Below, one piece after another: positions 1 through 6,576 of a stretch of DNA of 11,819 nucleotides. The stretch lies in NCBI GenBank assembly GCA_030150085.1, contig JASLGJ010000581.1, forward strand, positions 1 through 11,819. Direction: 5' to 3'. The stretch's first letter is position 1; each line of letters opens with the position of its first letter. This stretch comes from Candidatus Elarobacter sp. (lineage in GTDB: Bacteria > Vulcanimicrobiota > Vulcanimicrobiia > Vulcanimicrobiales > Vulcanimicrobiaceae). Position numbers and translations under genes: made by a program. Below the pieces are notes generated by a model. It made no database searches and was not told where the DNA came from. It was given only the letters and a program-made list of their open reading frames with translations.

Positions 1-848
<848 letters not shown>

Positions 849-912
849 AGCAGGGGAAGGATTCGGCGCCCCGAGGCGCGGGCACTGCGCGAGAAAGGTC
901 GCAGCCCGGGCT

Positions 913-941
913 AGGCCAGCTCCCCGCCCGGGGCGTATACT
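913..941 (+). promoter_or_regulatory. Putative promoter of the TPR gene (-10 TATACT)
   Basis: TATACT at 936-941 matches the sigma-70 -10 consensus at 5 of 6 positions and lies 36 bp before the TPR start codon. That would give a leader of about 30 nt that includes the GGAGGAG ribosome site at 963-969. The hexamer 17 bp upstream (913-918) does not resemble TTGACA, so the promoter is either -35-independent or activator-dependent. Confidence 0.4.
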
Positions 942-977
942 CGATGAACAGCGCGATCCCAGGGAGGAGCGTCAACC

Positions 978-2144
978 ATGCGTTTGGTCCCGATCATCGC
1001 CGTCGCCGCGGCGCTCCTCCTGAGCGCGGCCGGCCCGGCGTTCGCCGAGACGAGGGTCATCATCCCGGCCGGCTCGCCCGCGGCGATCGACCCCAGCGTG
1101 CTCGACGCGGCGCGGGCCAAGGTCGCCGCGGGCGACACCCGGGGCGCGATCGCGGGCCTGGCGCCCTACGTCGCCGACCACCCGACCGACGTTCCCGCCG
1201 CGCGCCTGCTGGGCGATCTGTACTTCCGCGTCCCCGACTACCCCAAGGCGGAGCGGGTCTGGAAGGCGATCATCGCGGCGCAGCCGGGCGACAAGGAGAC
1301 CCACAACCGGCTCGGCTCGCTCTACGCCGTCCAGGACCGGATCGACGAGGCGGTGGCCGAGTTCCAGAAGAGCCTGCCCAGCCGGGCCGGCTACGAAGGG
1401 CTGATCCTGGCCCACAAGAAGGCCGGCGACCTGCCGCAGTTCGTGGCCAAGATGCAGTACGCGGCCGACGAGCACCCCTTCGATCCCGCCGCGTGGGCCG
1501 ATCTGGGCCGCTTCCGGCGCGCCATGCGCGAGTACGACCGCGCGCTGGACGCGTTCAACCACGTGGTCGGGCTGCAGCCCAAGTCGTGCCTGGCCCGGGT
1601 CGACGCCGCCAACGTGCTGGTCGACCTGCAGCGGATCGACCCCGCGATCGCGCACCTGCAGAAGTGCCTGACGAGCGAGCCCAACTACTACCCGGCGGTG
1701 GTGAACCTGGGCGAGGCGTACCTGGAGAAGAACGCCGTCGCGACCGCGCGCCCGTACTTCGACCGCGCGCTGCAGATCCGCCCCGAGGGCAGCGAGGCGC
1801 TGGTCGACATCGGCTACATCCTCGACCTGCAGGGCGACTGGAAGGGCGCCGTCGCGTACTACAACCGCGCCATCGTGTCCGATCCGCTCCGCCCCGAGGC
1901 CTACATCGACCTCGGCTACGACTACAACGAGCACCGCCTGTTCGCGCTCGCCGAAGCGGCGTTCCTCAAGGGCCTGAGCGTGTCGTCCGACGACGGCCGC
2001 CTGCACTACATGCTCGCGGTGACGTACAACCTGCAGGGCAAGATCCCGCTGGCCCGGGCCCAGTACCGCCTGGCGATCGAGTCCGAGGAGACCGACGTGG
2101 TGCGCGCGGCGCGCAGCGAGCTGGCGCTGCTGCCGCCGGGCTGA
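978..2144 (+). CDS. Exported tetratricopeptide-repeat protein
   Basis: The 388-aa protein begins with a signal peptide (MRLVPIIAVAAALLLSAAGPAFA, cleavage after AFA at about 23). From about residue 41 to 371 it is almost entirely TPR helices, about nine to ten 34-residue units. Examples are near 72-103, 105-136, 170-201, 204-235, 238-269, 272-303, 306-337 and 340-371, with the typical pattern of A/L-x-x-LG-x-x-Y and A-x-x-x-Y/F-x-x-AL-x-x-x-P. There is no enzymatic domain and no second membrane segment. The likely role is a periplasmic or envelope scaffold for protein-protein contacts; the partner cannot be read from the sequence. The ATG at 978 has a strong GGAGGAG 8 nt upstream. The gene stands alone, divergent from fumC, and its stop lies 3 bp from that of the convergent small gene. 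The TPR assignment is firm; the biological role is unknown. Confidence 0.9.
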   Translation: MRLVPIIAVAAALLLSAAGPAFAETRVIIPAGSPAAIDPSVLDAARAKVAAGDTRGAIAGLAPYVADHPTDVPAARLLGDLYFRVPDYPKAERVWKAIIAAQPGDKETHNRLGSLYAVQDRIDEAVAEFQKSLPSRAGYEGLILAHKKAGDLPQFVAKMQYAADEHPFDPAAWADLGRFRRAMREYDRALDAFNHVVGLQPKSCLARVDAANVLVDLQRIDPAIAHLQKCLTSEPNYYPAVVNLGEAYLEKNAVATARPYFDRALQIRPEGSEALVDIGYILDLQGDWKGAVAYYNRAIVSDPLRPEAYIDLGYDYNEHRLFALAEAAFLKGLSVSSDDGRLHYMLAVTYNLQGKIPLARAQYRLAIESEETDVVRAARSELALLPPG

Positions 2145-2147
2145 CCG

Positions 2148-2414
2148 CTACTCGTACTCGCCGCGCAGCTTCGCCAGCGTCAGCCTGTCGCTGGCGACGC
2201 GGCCGTCGGCGCGCAGGACGTCGACGTCGCAATCGGGGTAGTGCTTCTCGAAGCGAGCGCGCTTCCAGTCGGCGACGGAGAACGCGTTGCGCGCGGAGCG
2301 CGCGTACTTGGGGGCGTAGCTGGGCAGGTTGGCGCGGTCGCCGTGGATGACGACGTCGAAGCCTTCGACCGTTCTGATGTCGCGCTCCACGCGCTTTACG
2401 TTAGGCACGGTCAC
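2148..2414 (-). CDS. Small conserved-looking protein of unknown function
   Basis: This is an 88-aa protein that I do not recognise. It is charged and soluble, with no signal peptide or membrane segment, and has many Arg, Asp and Glu residues (for example KRVERDIRTVEGFDVVIHGD at 7-26 and the C-terminal TLAKLRGEYE). The single Cys62 sits in YPDCDVDVL. The GTG start at 2414 is chosen because GGAAGAG lies 9 nt upstream; a second GTG at 2408 would leave 15 nt. The reading frame stays open back to an ATG at 2558, but the added residues are Arg/Ala-rich and look like noncoding translation. Its stop codon lies 3 bp from the stop of the convergent TPR gene, with no hairpin terminator visible, so the two transcripts probably overlap. 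Codon use matches the surrounding genes, which supports a real gene. Confidence 0.6.
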   Translation of the reverse strand: MTVPNVKRVERDIRTVEGFDVVIHGDRANLPSYAPKYARSARNAFSVADWKRARFEKHYPDCDVDVLRADGRVASDRLTLAKLRGEYE

Positions 2415-2529
2415 CGGTGTTCGCTCTTCCGGGGCACGGAGCCTCGGCCGCGCGCGGGCCCACGCGAGACCCAGTGCTCGCTTTGTCAGGGCATCGTAAC
2501 GAGCGGAGGGGTGCTGGGCAGTTCGCATC

Positions 2530-2559
2530 CTGTCGGAAACGGTCGAAAGCCCGTACAAT
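2530..2559 (+). promoter_or_regulatory. Putative promoter of the PAS-EAL gene
   Basis: CTGTCG (2530-2535) and TACAAT (2554-2559) are separated by 18 bp. TACAAT matches the -10 consensus at 5 of 6 positions; the -35 matches at 3 of 6. Transcription would start near 2566, leaving a leader of about 85 nt before the GTG start at 2651. Confidence 0.45.
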
Positions 2560-2650
2560 CGGGAGGCTGTCTCTTCGCGCCATCGACCGCGGCCGAGCCG
2601 CGAGCGGGTCGGATGTGCAGACGGTACGCGCTTGAGAGGGGGCAGGTGTC

Positions 2651-4657
2651 GTGTCGATTCATTCCGTGCTGTTCGAGCGCGCGTCGTCGCCGATCGTCGT
2701 CTACGACGCGCGGACGCTGCGGTTCTTGGCCGCCAACGACGCGGCGCTCGCCCTGGCGGGCCGCTCGCGAGACGAGCTGCTCGCGCTGACGTTCGCCGAC
2801 CTGCGCCGGCGGGCCGAGCCCGCGCAATCCCCGGCCGGCGAGCCCGCGGCCGCCGATACCGCCTGCGAGGCCGGCGCGGTCTGGCTCTACCACCACCCGG
2901 ACGGCTCGCCGCGCCACGTCAAGATCGCCGCCAACCTGCCGCTGGAGTACGAGGGCCGGCCCGCGGTGCTGGCCGTGTACCTGGACGCGACGGCGTACAA
3001 CCACCGCATGGTCCAGCTGCAGGCCTATCAGGAACTGCTGCAAGGGGCGCAGGAGCTCGCCGAGCTCGGCACGCTCATCGTCGACCTGCGCGACGAGGTC
3101 CACCGGCTGGGCGGGACGCTGGTCCGCGCGTACGGCCGCAGCGAGTTCCCGCTCGCGGAGGCGCGCGCCGAGATGCAGCGCGTCTGGCACCCGCAGGAAG
3201 GCGCCGAGCTGCGCAAAGTGCTCGCCGCGCTCGAGCGCCGCGAGCCGTACGAGGGCGAATACCGGATGATCGTCGACGGGAAGGAGCGCTGGTTCCACGG
3301 GCGGGTGAAGGCCCTGCGCGGGCGCGACGGCGCACCGCTCGGGATGATCGGCGTCTCGGTCGACATCACCGAGCGCAAGCGCGAGAGCGAGCGGCTGCGC
3401 GCGCTGGCCTTCGGCGACGCGGCGACCGGGCTGCCCAACCACGCCGCGCTGCTGGAGCGGCAGGAGCCCGTCGGCGCCCTGGTCCTCGTGCGCGTCCAGT
3501 GGAGCGCCGTCGAGCGCCGGCAGTCGTACGACCTGCGCGCGCGCGACGCGCGAGCGGTCGCCGCGGTTCTGCGCGAGCTGGCGCCCGCGTCGGCGATGCT
3601 CGCCCGCTACGGCGACGAGACGTTCGCGATCGCGCTTCCGCCCGGCCGGCGCGTGCGCGTTCCGCTTCCGCTCGCCAAGCGCATCGTCACGGCGTTCGAA
3701 CGGCCGGTCAGCTGCGGCGAGGACGAGCTGCTGGTCGTCCCGGCGGTGGGCATCGCGGTCGCCGAAGCGGGCGCGGAGCTGCCCGAGCTCGCCCGGCGCG
3801 CCGAGGCCGCGCTGTACGAAGCGCAGCGCGCCGAGAGCCGCACGGCGGTCTACACCGCCGAGCTGGACCGCGTCCGCGACCGCCGCGCGAAGATCGAGCA
3901 CAGCTTGCGAACGGCGCTCGACGAGCACCGCACCAGCATCGCGTACCAGCCGATCATCTCCTTGCGCACCGGGCGCGTCGTCTCGGCCGAAGCGCTGATG
4001 CGCTGGAACTGTCCCGGCATCGGGCTCGTGCCTCCGAGCGAGTTCATCGAGATCGCGGAGGAGAGCGGGACCATCGTTCGGCTGGGCGAGTGGATCCTGC
4101 GCGAGGCGTGCGCCCAGAACCGGCGCTGGCAGCTCGAAGGCTTGGGCCCGATCCGCATCACGGTGAACGTCTCGGTCCGCCAGCTCAAGCAGTCCGAGTT
4201 CTTGCGGCTCGTCAGCTCGATCTGCGAATCGACCGGCCTGGACCCGTCGTTCGTGGAGCTGGAGGTGAGCGAGCTCATCGCCGTCGAGCGCGGCGGCCAA
4301 GCGATGCGCAACCTCGAGGCGCTGCGCCGGTTCGGCGTCCGCATTGCGGTGGACGACTTCGGCACCGGCTACAGCGCGCTCAGCTACCTCGCCACGCTGC
4401 CGCTGGACACGCTCAAGCTCGACCGCACCTTCATCGCGCCGCTCGGTCACGACGAGTTCCAGGCGCAACTGACCGCGGCCGTCATCGATCTCGCGCACGG
4501 GCGCGGTTTGACCGTGGTCGGCGAAGGCGTCGAGTCGAGCGCGCAGCTCGACTGCCTGCGGGACGCCGGCTGCGACCAAGTCCAGGGCTATCTGCTGGGC
4601 CGCCCGGCGAGCGCCGACGACCTCGCGGCGCTGCTGCGGCGCGAGCGCCTGTCCTAA
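2651..4657 (+). CDS. PAS-PAS-degenerate GGDEF-EAL protein, predicted c-di-GMP phosphodiesterase
   Basis: The 668-aa protein has no signal peptide or membrane segment, so it is cytosolic. Domain order: PAS (about 1-115), second PAS with its C-terminal GMIGVSVDITERK (about 125-243), degenerate GGDEF (about 252-402) and EAL (about 415-664). The GGDEF start DAATGLPN (256-263) is recognisable, but the active loop reads RYGDETF (319-325) instead of RxGGDEF, so cyclase activity is unlikely. The EAL domain keeps every residue expected for metal binding and catalysis: Glu447 (EAL), Asn506, Glu538, Asp568-Asp569 (DDFGTGYS), Lys589, Glu625 (EGVE) and Gln645 (QGY). It should hydrolyse c-di-GMP to pGpG, with PAS inputs tuning activity and the dead GGDEF possibly acting as a GTP or regulatory site. 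The GTG start has a GAGAGGGGG Shine-Dalgarno 8 nt upstream. It ends 15 bp from the convergent TetR gene. Confidence 0.93.
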   Translation: MSIHSVLFERASSPIVVYDARTLRFLAANDAALALAGRSRDELLALTFADLRRRAEPAQSPAGEPAAADTACEAGAVWLYHHPDGSPRHVKIAANLPLEYEGRPAVLAVYLDATAYNHRMVQLQAYQELLQGAQELAELGTLIVDLRDEVHRLGGTLVRAYGRSEFPLAEARAEMQRVWHPQEGAELRKVLAALERREPYEGEYRMIVDGKERWFHGRVKALRGRDGAPLGMIGVSVDITERKRESERLRALAFGDAATGLPNHAALLERQEPVGALVLVRVQWSAVERRQSYDLRARDARAVAAVLRELAPASAMLARYGDETFAIALPPGRRVRVPLPLAKRIVTAFERPVSCGEDELLVVPAVGIAVAEAGAELPELARRAEAALYEAQRAESRTAVYTAELDRVRDRRAKIEHSLRTALDEHRTSIAYQPIISLRTGRVVSAEALMRWNCPGIGLVPPSEFIEIAEESGTIVRLGEWILREACAQNRRWQLEGLGPIRITVNVSVRQLKQSEFLRLVSSICESTGLDPSFVELEVSELIAVERGGQAMRNLEALRRFGVRIAVDDFGTGYSALSYLATLPLDTLKLDRTFIAPLGHDEFQAQLTAAVIDLAHGRGLTVVGEGVESSAQLDCLRDAGCDQVQGYLLGRPASADDLAALLRRERLS

Positions 4658-4672
4658 AGCGTCCGCCCCGCG

Positions 4673-5284
4673 TCAGCGGTCGAGGCGGCCGGCGGCGACG
4701 AGCCCGGCCAGCTCTTCGAGGAAGACCGTTCGGGTCGTGCGCGATTCGGGCCGGCGGAAGATGCGGTCCTGGAGCATCACGTGGCTGCGGATCGCGCCGA
4801 TGAAGTTTTCCGCGGCCGCGTACGCGTCGCGCCAGTCCGCGAACCGGCGCAGGGCGGCGGCGAGGTCGGCGACGATGGCCTGCTCGGCCTCGCTCAAGCG
4901 CGCTTGCCGTTCGGGCGCGACCGGCAGGCGCTGGGTCCACAGCGCATACCAAACGCTGCAGCCCTCGACGTGGTAGAGGTAGACGGTTCCGCACGAGACG
5001 AGCAGGTGGCGCAGTCCCGTCGCGCGCTGGATCGCGGCGCTCATCGCCTCGCGCACCGCCGTCAGGCGCTCCGCTCCGTACTCGATCACCGCGTCGAGGA
5101 GCAGCGCTTTGTGCGGGTAGTAGCGGTAGACCAGCGTTTCGGCGATCCCGCACGCGCGCGCGACCTGGCGCATGCTGCAGCCTTCGTAGCCGTGGTCGGC
5201 AAAGAGATCGAGCGCCGCGCGAACGATACCCGTTCGCCGCGCGGTGTTGCGCGGGCGCCCGCGCGTGGTGCCCGGTGGTTTCAT
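4673..5284 (-). CDS. TetR/AcrR-family transcriptional regulator
   Basis: The 203-aa length is typical of the family. The N-terminal DNA-binding domain spans about residues 17-63, with ALDLFADHGYEGCSMRQVA and the recognition helix in ACGIAETLVYRYYPHKALL, which fits the TetR_N pattern closely. The remainder is an Ala- and Leu-rich helical ligand or dimer domain without recognisable specificity. Four cysteines (36 and 45 in the DNA-binding part, 98 and 109 in the ligand part) are unusual and could allow redox or metal sensing, but this is speculative. The ATG at 5284 is 8 nt from the -10 element of a strong predicted promoter, so the mRNA is nearly leaderless. A 17-bp imperfect palindrome in that promoter is a candidate autoregulatory operator. 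No transporter or enzyme lies beside it as an obvious target; the region to its right holds only regulatory sequence up to 5822. Confidence 0.92.
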   Translation of the reverse strand: MKPPGTTRGRPRNTARRTGIVRAALDLFADHGYEGCSMRQVARACGIAETLVYRYYPHKALLLDAVIEYGAERLTAVREAMSAAIQRATGLRHLLVSCGTVYLYHVEGCSVWYALWTQRLPVAPERQARLSEAEQAIVADLAAALRRFADWRDAYAAAENFIGAIRSHVMLQDRIFRRPESRTTRTVFLEELAGLVAAGRLDR

Positions 5285-5292
5285 TCCCGGTC

Positions 5293-5321
5293 ACTGTACG
5301 CACCCGGCGGCGCCGTGTAAA
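5293..5321 (-). promoter_or_regulatory. Sigma-70-type promoter of the TetR gene
   Basis: Read on the minus strand, TTTACA (5321-5316, 5 of 6 to the -35 consensus) and TACAGT (5298-5293, 4 of 6 to the -10 consensus) are separated by exactly 17 bp. Only 8 nt separate the -10 from the ATG, so transcription would begin at or one to three bases before the start codon, giving a leaderless or nearly leaderless mRNA. Confidence 0.65.
5302..5318. promoter_or_regulatory. Candidate TetR autoregulatory operator (17-bp imperfect palindrome)
   Basis: ACCCGGCG-G-CGCCGTGT has arms that pair at 7 of 8 positions around a single central base and lies wholly within the -35/-10 spacer and the edge of the -35 of the TetR promoter. 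Size, symmetry and position are those of a typical TetR-family operator that blocks RNA polymerase. High GC makes chance palindromes more likely, so this stays a candidate. Confidence 0.45.
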
Positions 5322-5397
5322 GAAATCGTGTCGCGCGCGCGGTGACCTGACGAGACCGCGCCGGTCTCTCGTGGTTCTTACCGCCGCCGCCTCATTT

Positions 5398-5420
5398 GTC
5401 AAGGAATCGTCAAGGAAATC
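5398..5420 (+). repeat. Tandem direct repeat GTCAAGGAATC / GTCAAGGAAATC, 11-bp period
   Basis: The 9-mer GTCAAGGAA occurs at 5398 and again at 5409, exactly one DNA helical turn apart. This is the geometry of head-to-tail binding by OmpR/PhoB-type response regulators, for which TGTCA-N6-TGTCA is the known Pho box form. It lies 77 bp upstream of the TetR promoter -35 and about 100 bp before the next box pair. No clear -10 follows it on the plus strand. Confidence 0.6.
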
Positions 5421-5494
5421 TTGGGACCGGCGCATTCGCTCGGGAAGCGGCGGCGGTGCTCCGGCGTGTGCCACGTCGAACGGGTCGTCTCATT

Positions 5495-5516
5495 GTAAAG
5501 CAGGCGTTAAGCACGC
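5495..5516 (+). repeat. Second tandem box pair GTAAAG / GTTAAG, 11-bp period
   Basis: GTAAAGCAGGC at 5495 is followed by GTTAAGCACGC at 5506, again with exact 11-bp spacing and the same GTNAA core as the sites at 5398 and 6512. From the second box to the T5 run at 5529 is 23 bp, the same as from the first box to the T5 run in the copy at 6512-6535. It is likely a weaker binding site of the same regulator. Confidence 0.45.
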
Positions 5517-5551
5517 CGTGCGGGCGCGTTTTTCGTACCGTCCGCAAGGGT

Positions 5552-5670
5552 GGGTGAGCGCATACAAAAACCTGCGCTCGCGCGCGCCGCCTCCGACAAC
5601 AGCCTTAGCAAGTTCGGTCGCTCCTCTTCCGGCGGCTGGTTGCAGAGAGAACGCTACCTCGTGCTCACCC
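5552..5670 (+). promoter_or_regulatory. Candidate structured leader RNA, copy A
   Basis: Positions 5552-5561 (GGGTGAGCGC) can pair with 5661-5670 (GTGCTCACCC): 10 consecutive pairs including one G-U, enclosing 99 nt. The 3' arm ends one base before AAGGAGGTGAT (5672-5682), so folding could control ribosome access. Inside are TACAAAA at the 5' junction (5563-5569), CCGACAACAGCCT (5593-5605), a hairpin closed by CAGCC/GGCTG (5600-5604 with 5634-5638), and ACGCTACCTCG (5651-5661). The 5' arm has an alternative local partner, GTGAGCGCA (5554-5562) with TGCGCTCGC (5573-5581), which would be exclusive with the long pairing, as in a switch. A possible weak -10 (TACCGT, 5536-5541) lies 16 bp before the first arm. 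It shares motifs and spacing with the segment at 6577-6696. Confidence 0.45.
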
Positions 5671-5683
5671 CAAGGAGGTGATG

Positions 5684-5755
5684 GTCACCCGATCCATTGG
5701 CCGGTCCGCCGCTCGTGCGCACCGCCACCGTCACCCGATTCCCGGCCGGTCCGCC
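5684..5755 (+). repeat. Imperfect direct repeat of about 27 bp, 46-bp period
   Basis: GTCACCCGAT followed after a few bases by GGCCGGTCCGCC occurs at 5684-5710 and again at 5730-5755. The copies differ mainly in the middle (CCATT against TCCC). It lies between the anti-16S sequence and the start codon at 5822. The function is unknown; it could be a slipped duplication or a pair of binding sites. Confidence 0.5.
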
Positions 5756-5821
5756 TGCCGCCGCAACAGCGAGCGGCGGTTGCCGCGGACCGAGCCTCGT
5801 TTTTTCACCACCGGAGACCGT

Positions 5822-6505
5822 ATGAGAGCAGCAGGCAGGCGCGACACGGACGTCGACCCGTGCGCGCTGGTGACCTCGGTCGGCGCACGCTTCGAGGCCG
5901 ACGCACGACGCCGCGGCATCACCCTGGCGGCCGCCGTCGGCAGCACCGTGCCGGAACGCGTTCGGGCTGACGGCGCGCGCTTGAGCTCCGCGCTCGGCGC
6001 GCTCGTCGCGGCCGCCCTGCGGTCCGCCGGCCGAGGTGCGGTCGTCCTGGAGATCGCGCGCGTCCCGTGCGAGGCCGGTCGCGTGGCGCTCACGTTCTCG
6101 GTCACCGGCGGCGGCGAGCTCCCGGCCGGAGCCGGGCACGACCTGGCGTGCGGCGCGGCGCTCGTTCGGGGGATGGGCGGAAAGCTGGTGCGCACCGTGC
6201 GTCCCGACGGGAGCCGGACCCGCGCCTTCACGCTCGCGCTGGAGCGCGCCGCGCAACCCGCGCCCGCGCCCGCGCTCAGCGGGCGCGCCATGCTCTTGGC
6301 GCCGCCGGGCACCAGGCGCGACGAGCTCGCGGCGCGCCTGCGCGAGGAGTGGGGCCGGGTCGACGTTCAGACCGACCCGGACTCGGCCTTGGCGGTCCTG
6401 CGGGCCGCCGCCCGGCGCGGTGCGCCCTTCGACGTCATGATCGTCGCGGCGCAGCCGGGCGCCGCGCCGGCCGCCCTGGCGGAGGGTCGTTCCGCGAGCG
6501 GGTAG
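5822..6505 (+). CDS. Truncated, catalytically dead hybrid histidine kinase-like protein (HATPase plus partial receiver)
   Basis: The 227-aa protein follows the layout of a hybrid histidine kinase after its phosphoacceptor domain. Residues about 10-142 resemble HATPase_c: DGARLSSALGALVAAAL (50-66) stands at the N box, FSVTGGGELPA (92-102) at the G1 box, and AALVRGMGGKLVRT followed by FTLALE (112-141) fits the usual ending. The N-box Asn is Ala, the G1 Asp is missing, and no GLGL glycine loop remains. Residues about 152-213 resemble the first half of a receiver, but the acidic pair is PP (APPGT, 160-164), the phosphoacceptor Asp in PFDVMIVAA (202-210) is Ala, and the protein stops shortly after. 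No HisKA domain is present. It may be a decayed gene or a pseudokinase-type regulator. The ATG at 5822 has GGAG 5 nt upstream. The frame is open back to ATG 5681, just after AAGGAGG, so a longer form with an Arg/His-rich extension is possible. Confidence 0.6.
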   Translation: MRAAGRRDTDVDPCALVTSVGARFEADARRRGITLAAAVGSTVPERVRADGARLSSALGALVAAALRSAGRGAVVLEIARVPCEAGRVALTFSVTGGGELPAGAGHDLACGAALVRGMGGKLVRTVRPDGSRTRAFTLALERAAQPAPAPALSGRAMLLAPPGTRRDELAARLREEWGRVDVQTDPDSALAVLRAAARRGAPFDVMIVAAQPGAAPAALAEGRSASG

Positions 6506-6511
6506 CGAAGT

Positions 6512-6533
6512 GTCAACGGCACGTCAAGGTGCG
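6512..6533 (+). repeat. Third tandem box pair GTCAACGGCAC / GTCAAGGTGCG, 11-bp period
   Basis: GTCAA at 6512 and 6523 are exactly 11 bp apart, and GTCAAGG is shared with the site at 5398. The pair ends five bases before the -35 of the promoter at 6538-6566, the usual place for an activator touching RNA polymerase. A T5 run follows at 6535-6539. Confidence 0.55.
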
Positions 6534-6537
6534 GTTT

Positions 6538-6566
6538 TTGTTTGGTAGCCCGGGACGGAATATAGT
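6538..6566 (+). promoter_or_regulatory. Promoter of the DUF11 surface operon
   Basis: TTGTTT (6538-6543) and TATAGT (6561-6566, 5 of 6 to consensus) are separated by 17 bp. Transcription would start near 6573, only a few bases before the first arm of the predicted leader structure at 6577. The weak -35 beside the tandem GTCAA boxes fits an activated promoter. Confidence 0.55.
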
Positions 6567-6576
6567 CCTCGGGCTA

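Larger units (their letters stand above)
5285..5821. other. 537-bp intergenic regulatory region between TetR and the kinase-like gene
   Basis: No convincing gene lies here; open frames through it encode Arg/Pro/Ser-rich peptides with no domain character. From left to right it holds the TetR promoter and palindrome (5293-5321), a tandem GTCAAGGAA repeat (5398-5420), a second tandem box pair (5495-5516), a T5 run (5529-5533), a segment able to fold into a closed ~120-nt structure (5552-5670), a perfect anti-16S sequence AAGGAGGTGAT (5672-5682), and an imperfect 27-bp direct repeat (5684-5755). The stretch 5421-5494 shows nothing clear. Confidence 0.6.

Noticed and set aside
2531..2551. GTCGGAAACG / GTCGAAAGCC near the PAS-EAL promoter as another tandem box pair
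   Set aside because: The period is 10 bp, not 11, and the core is GTCG instead of GTNAA; kept apart from the three good pairs.
2486..4579. A 697-codon minus-strand open frame opposite the PAS-EAL gene
   Set aside because: Low-complexity Arg/Ala/Leu composition and no ribosome site; the plus strand encodes conserved EAL catalytic motifs.
5510..5533. GCAC-GCC-GTGC before a T5 run as an intrinsic terminator (and the similar GCAC/GTGC before T5 at 6520-6539)
   Set aside because: Stems have only four pairs and a gap of two to seven bases to the T run; promoter and box motifs explain the sites better.
5552..5580. GGTGAG followed by TACAAAAACC as the 5' end of an Mg2+ M-box (ykoK)
   Set aside because: The conserved ACUGCCC-GAAA and later M-box blocks are absent and no magnesium transporter follows.
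5674..5700. GGTGATGG near 5677 as a fluoride (crcB) riboswitch
   Set aside because: Only the first eight bases are similar. The following loop and the pseudoknot partners are missing, and no fluoride exporter is nearby.
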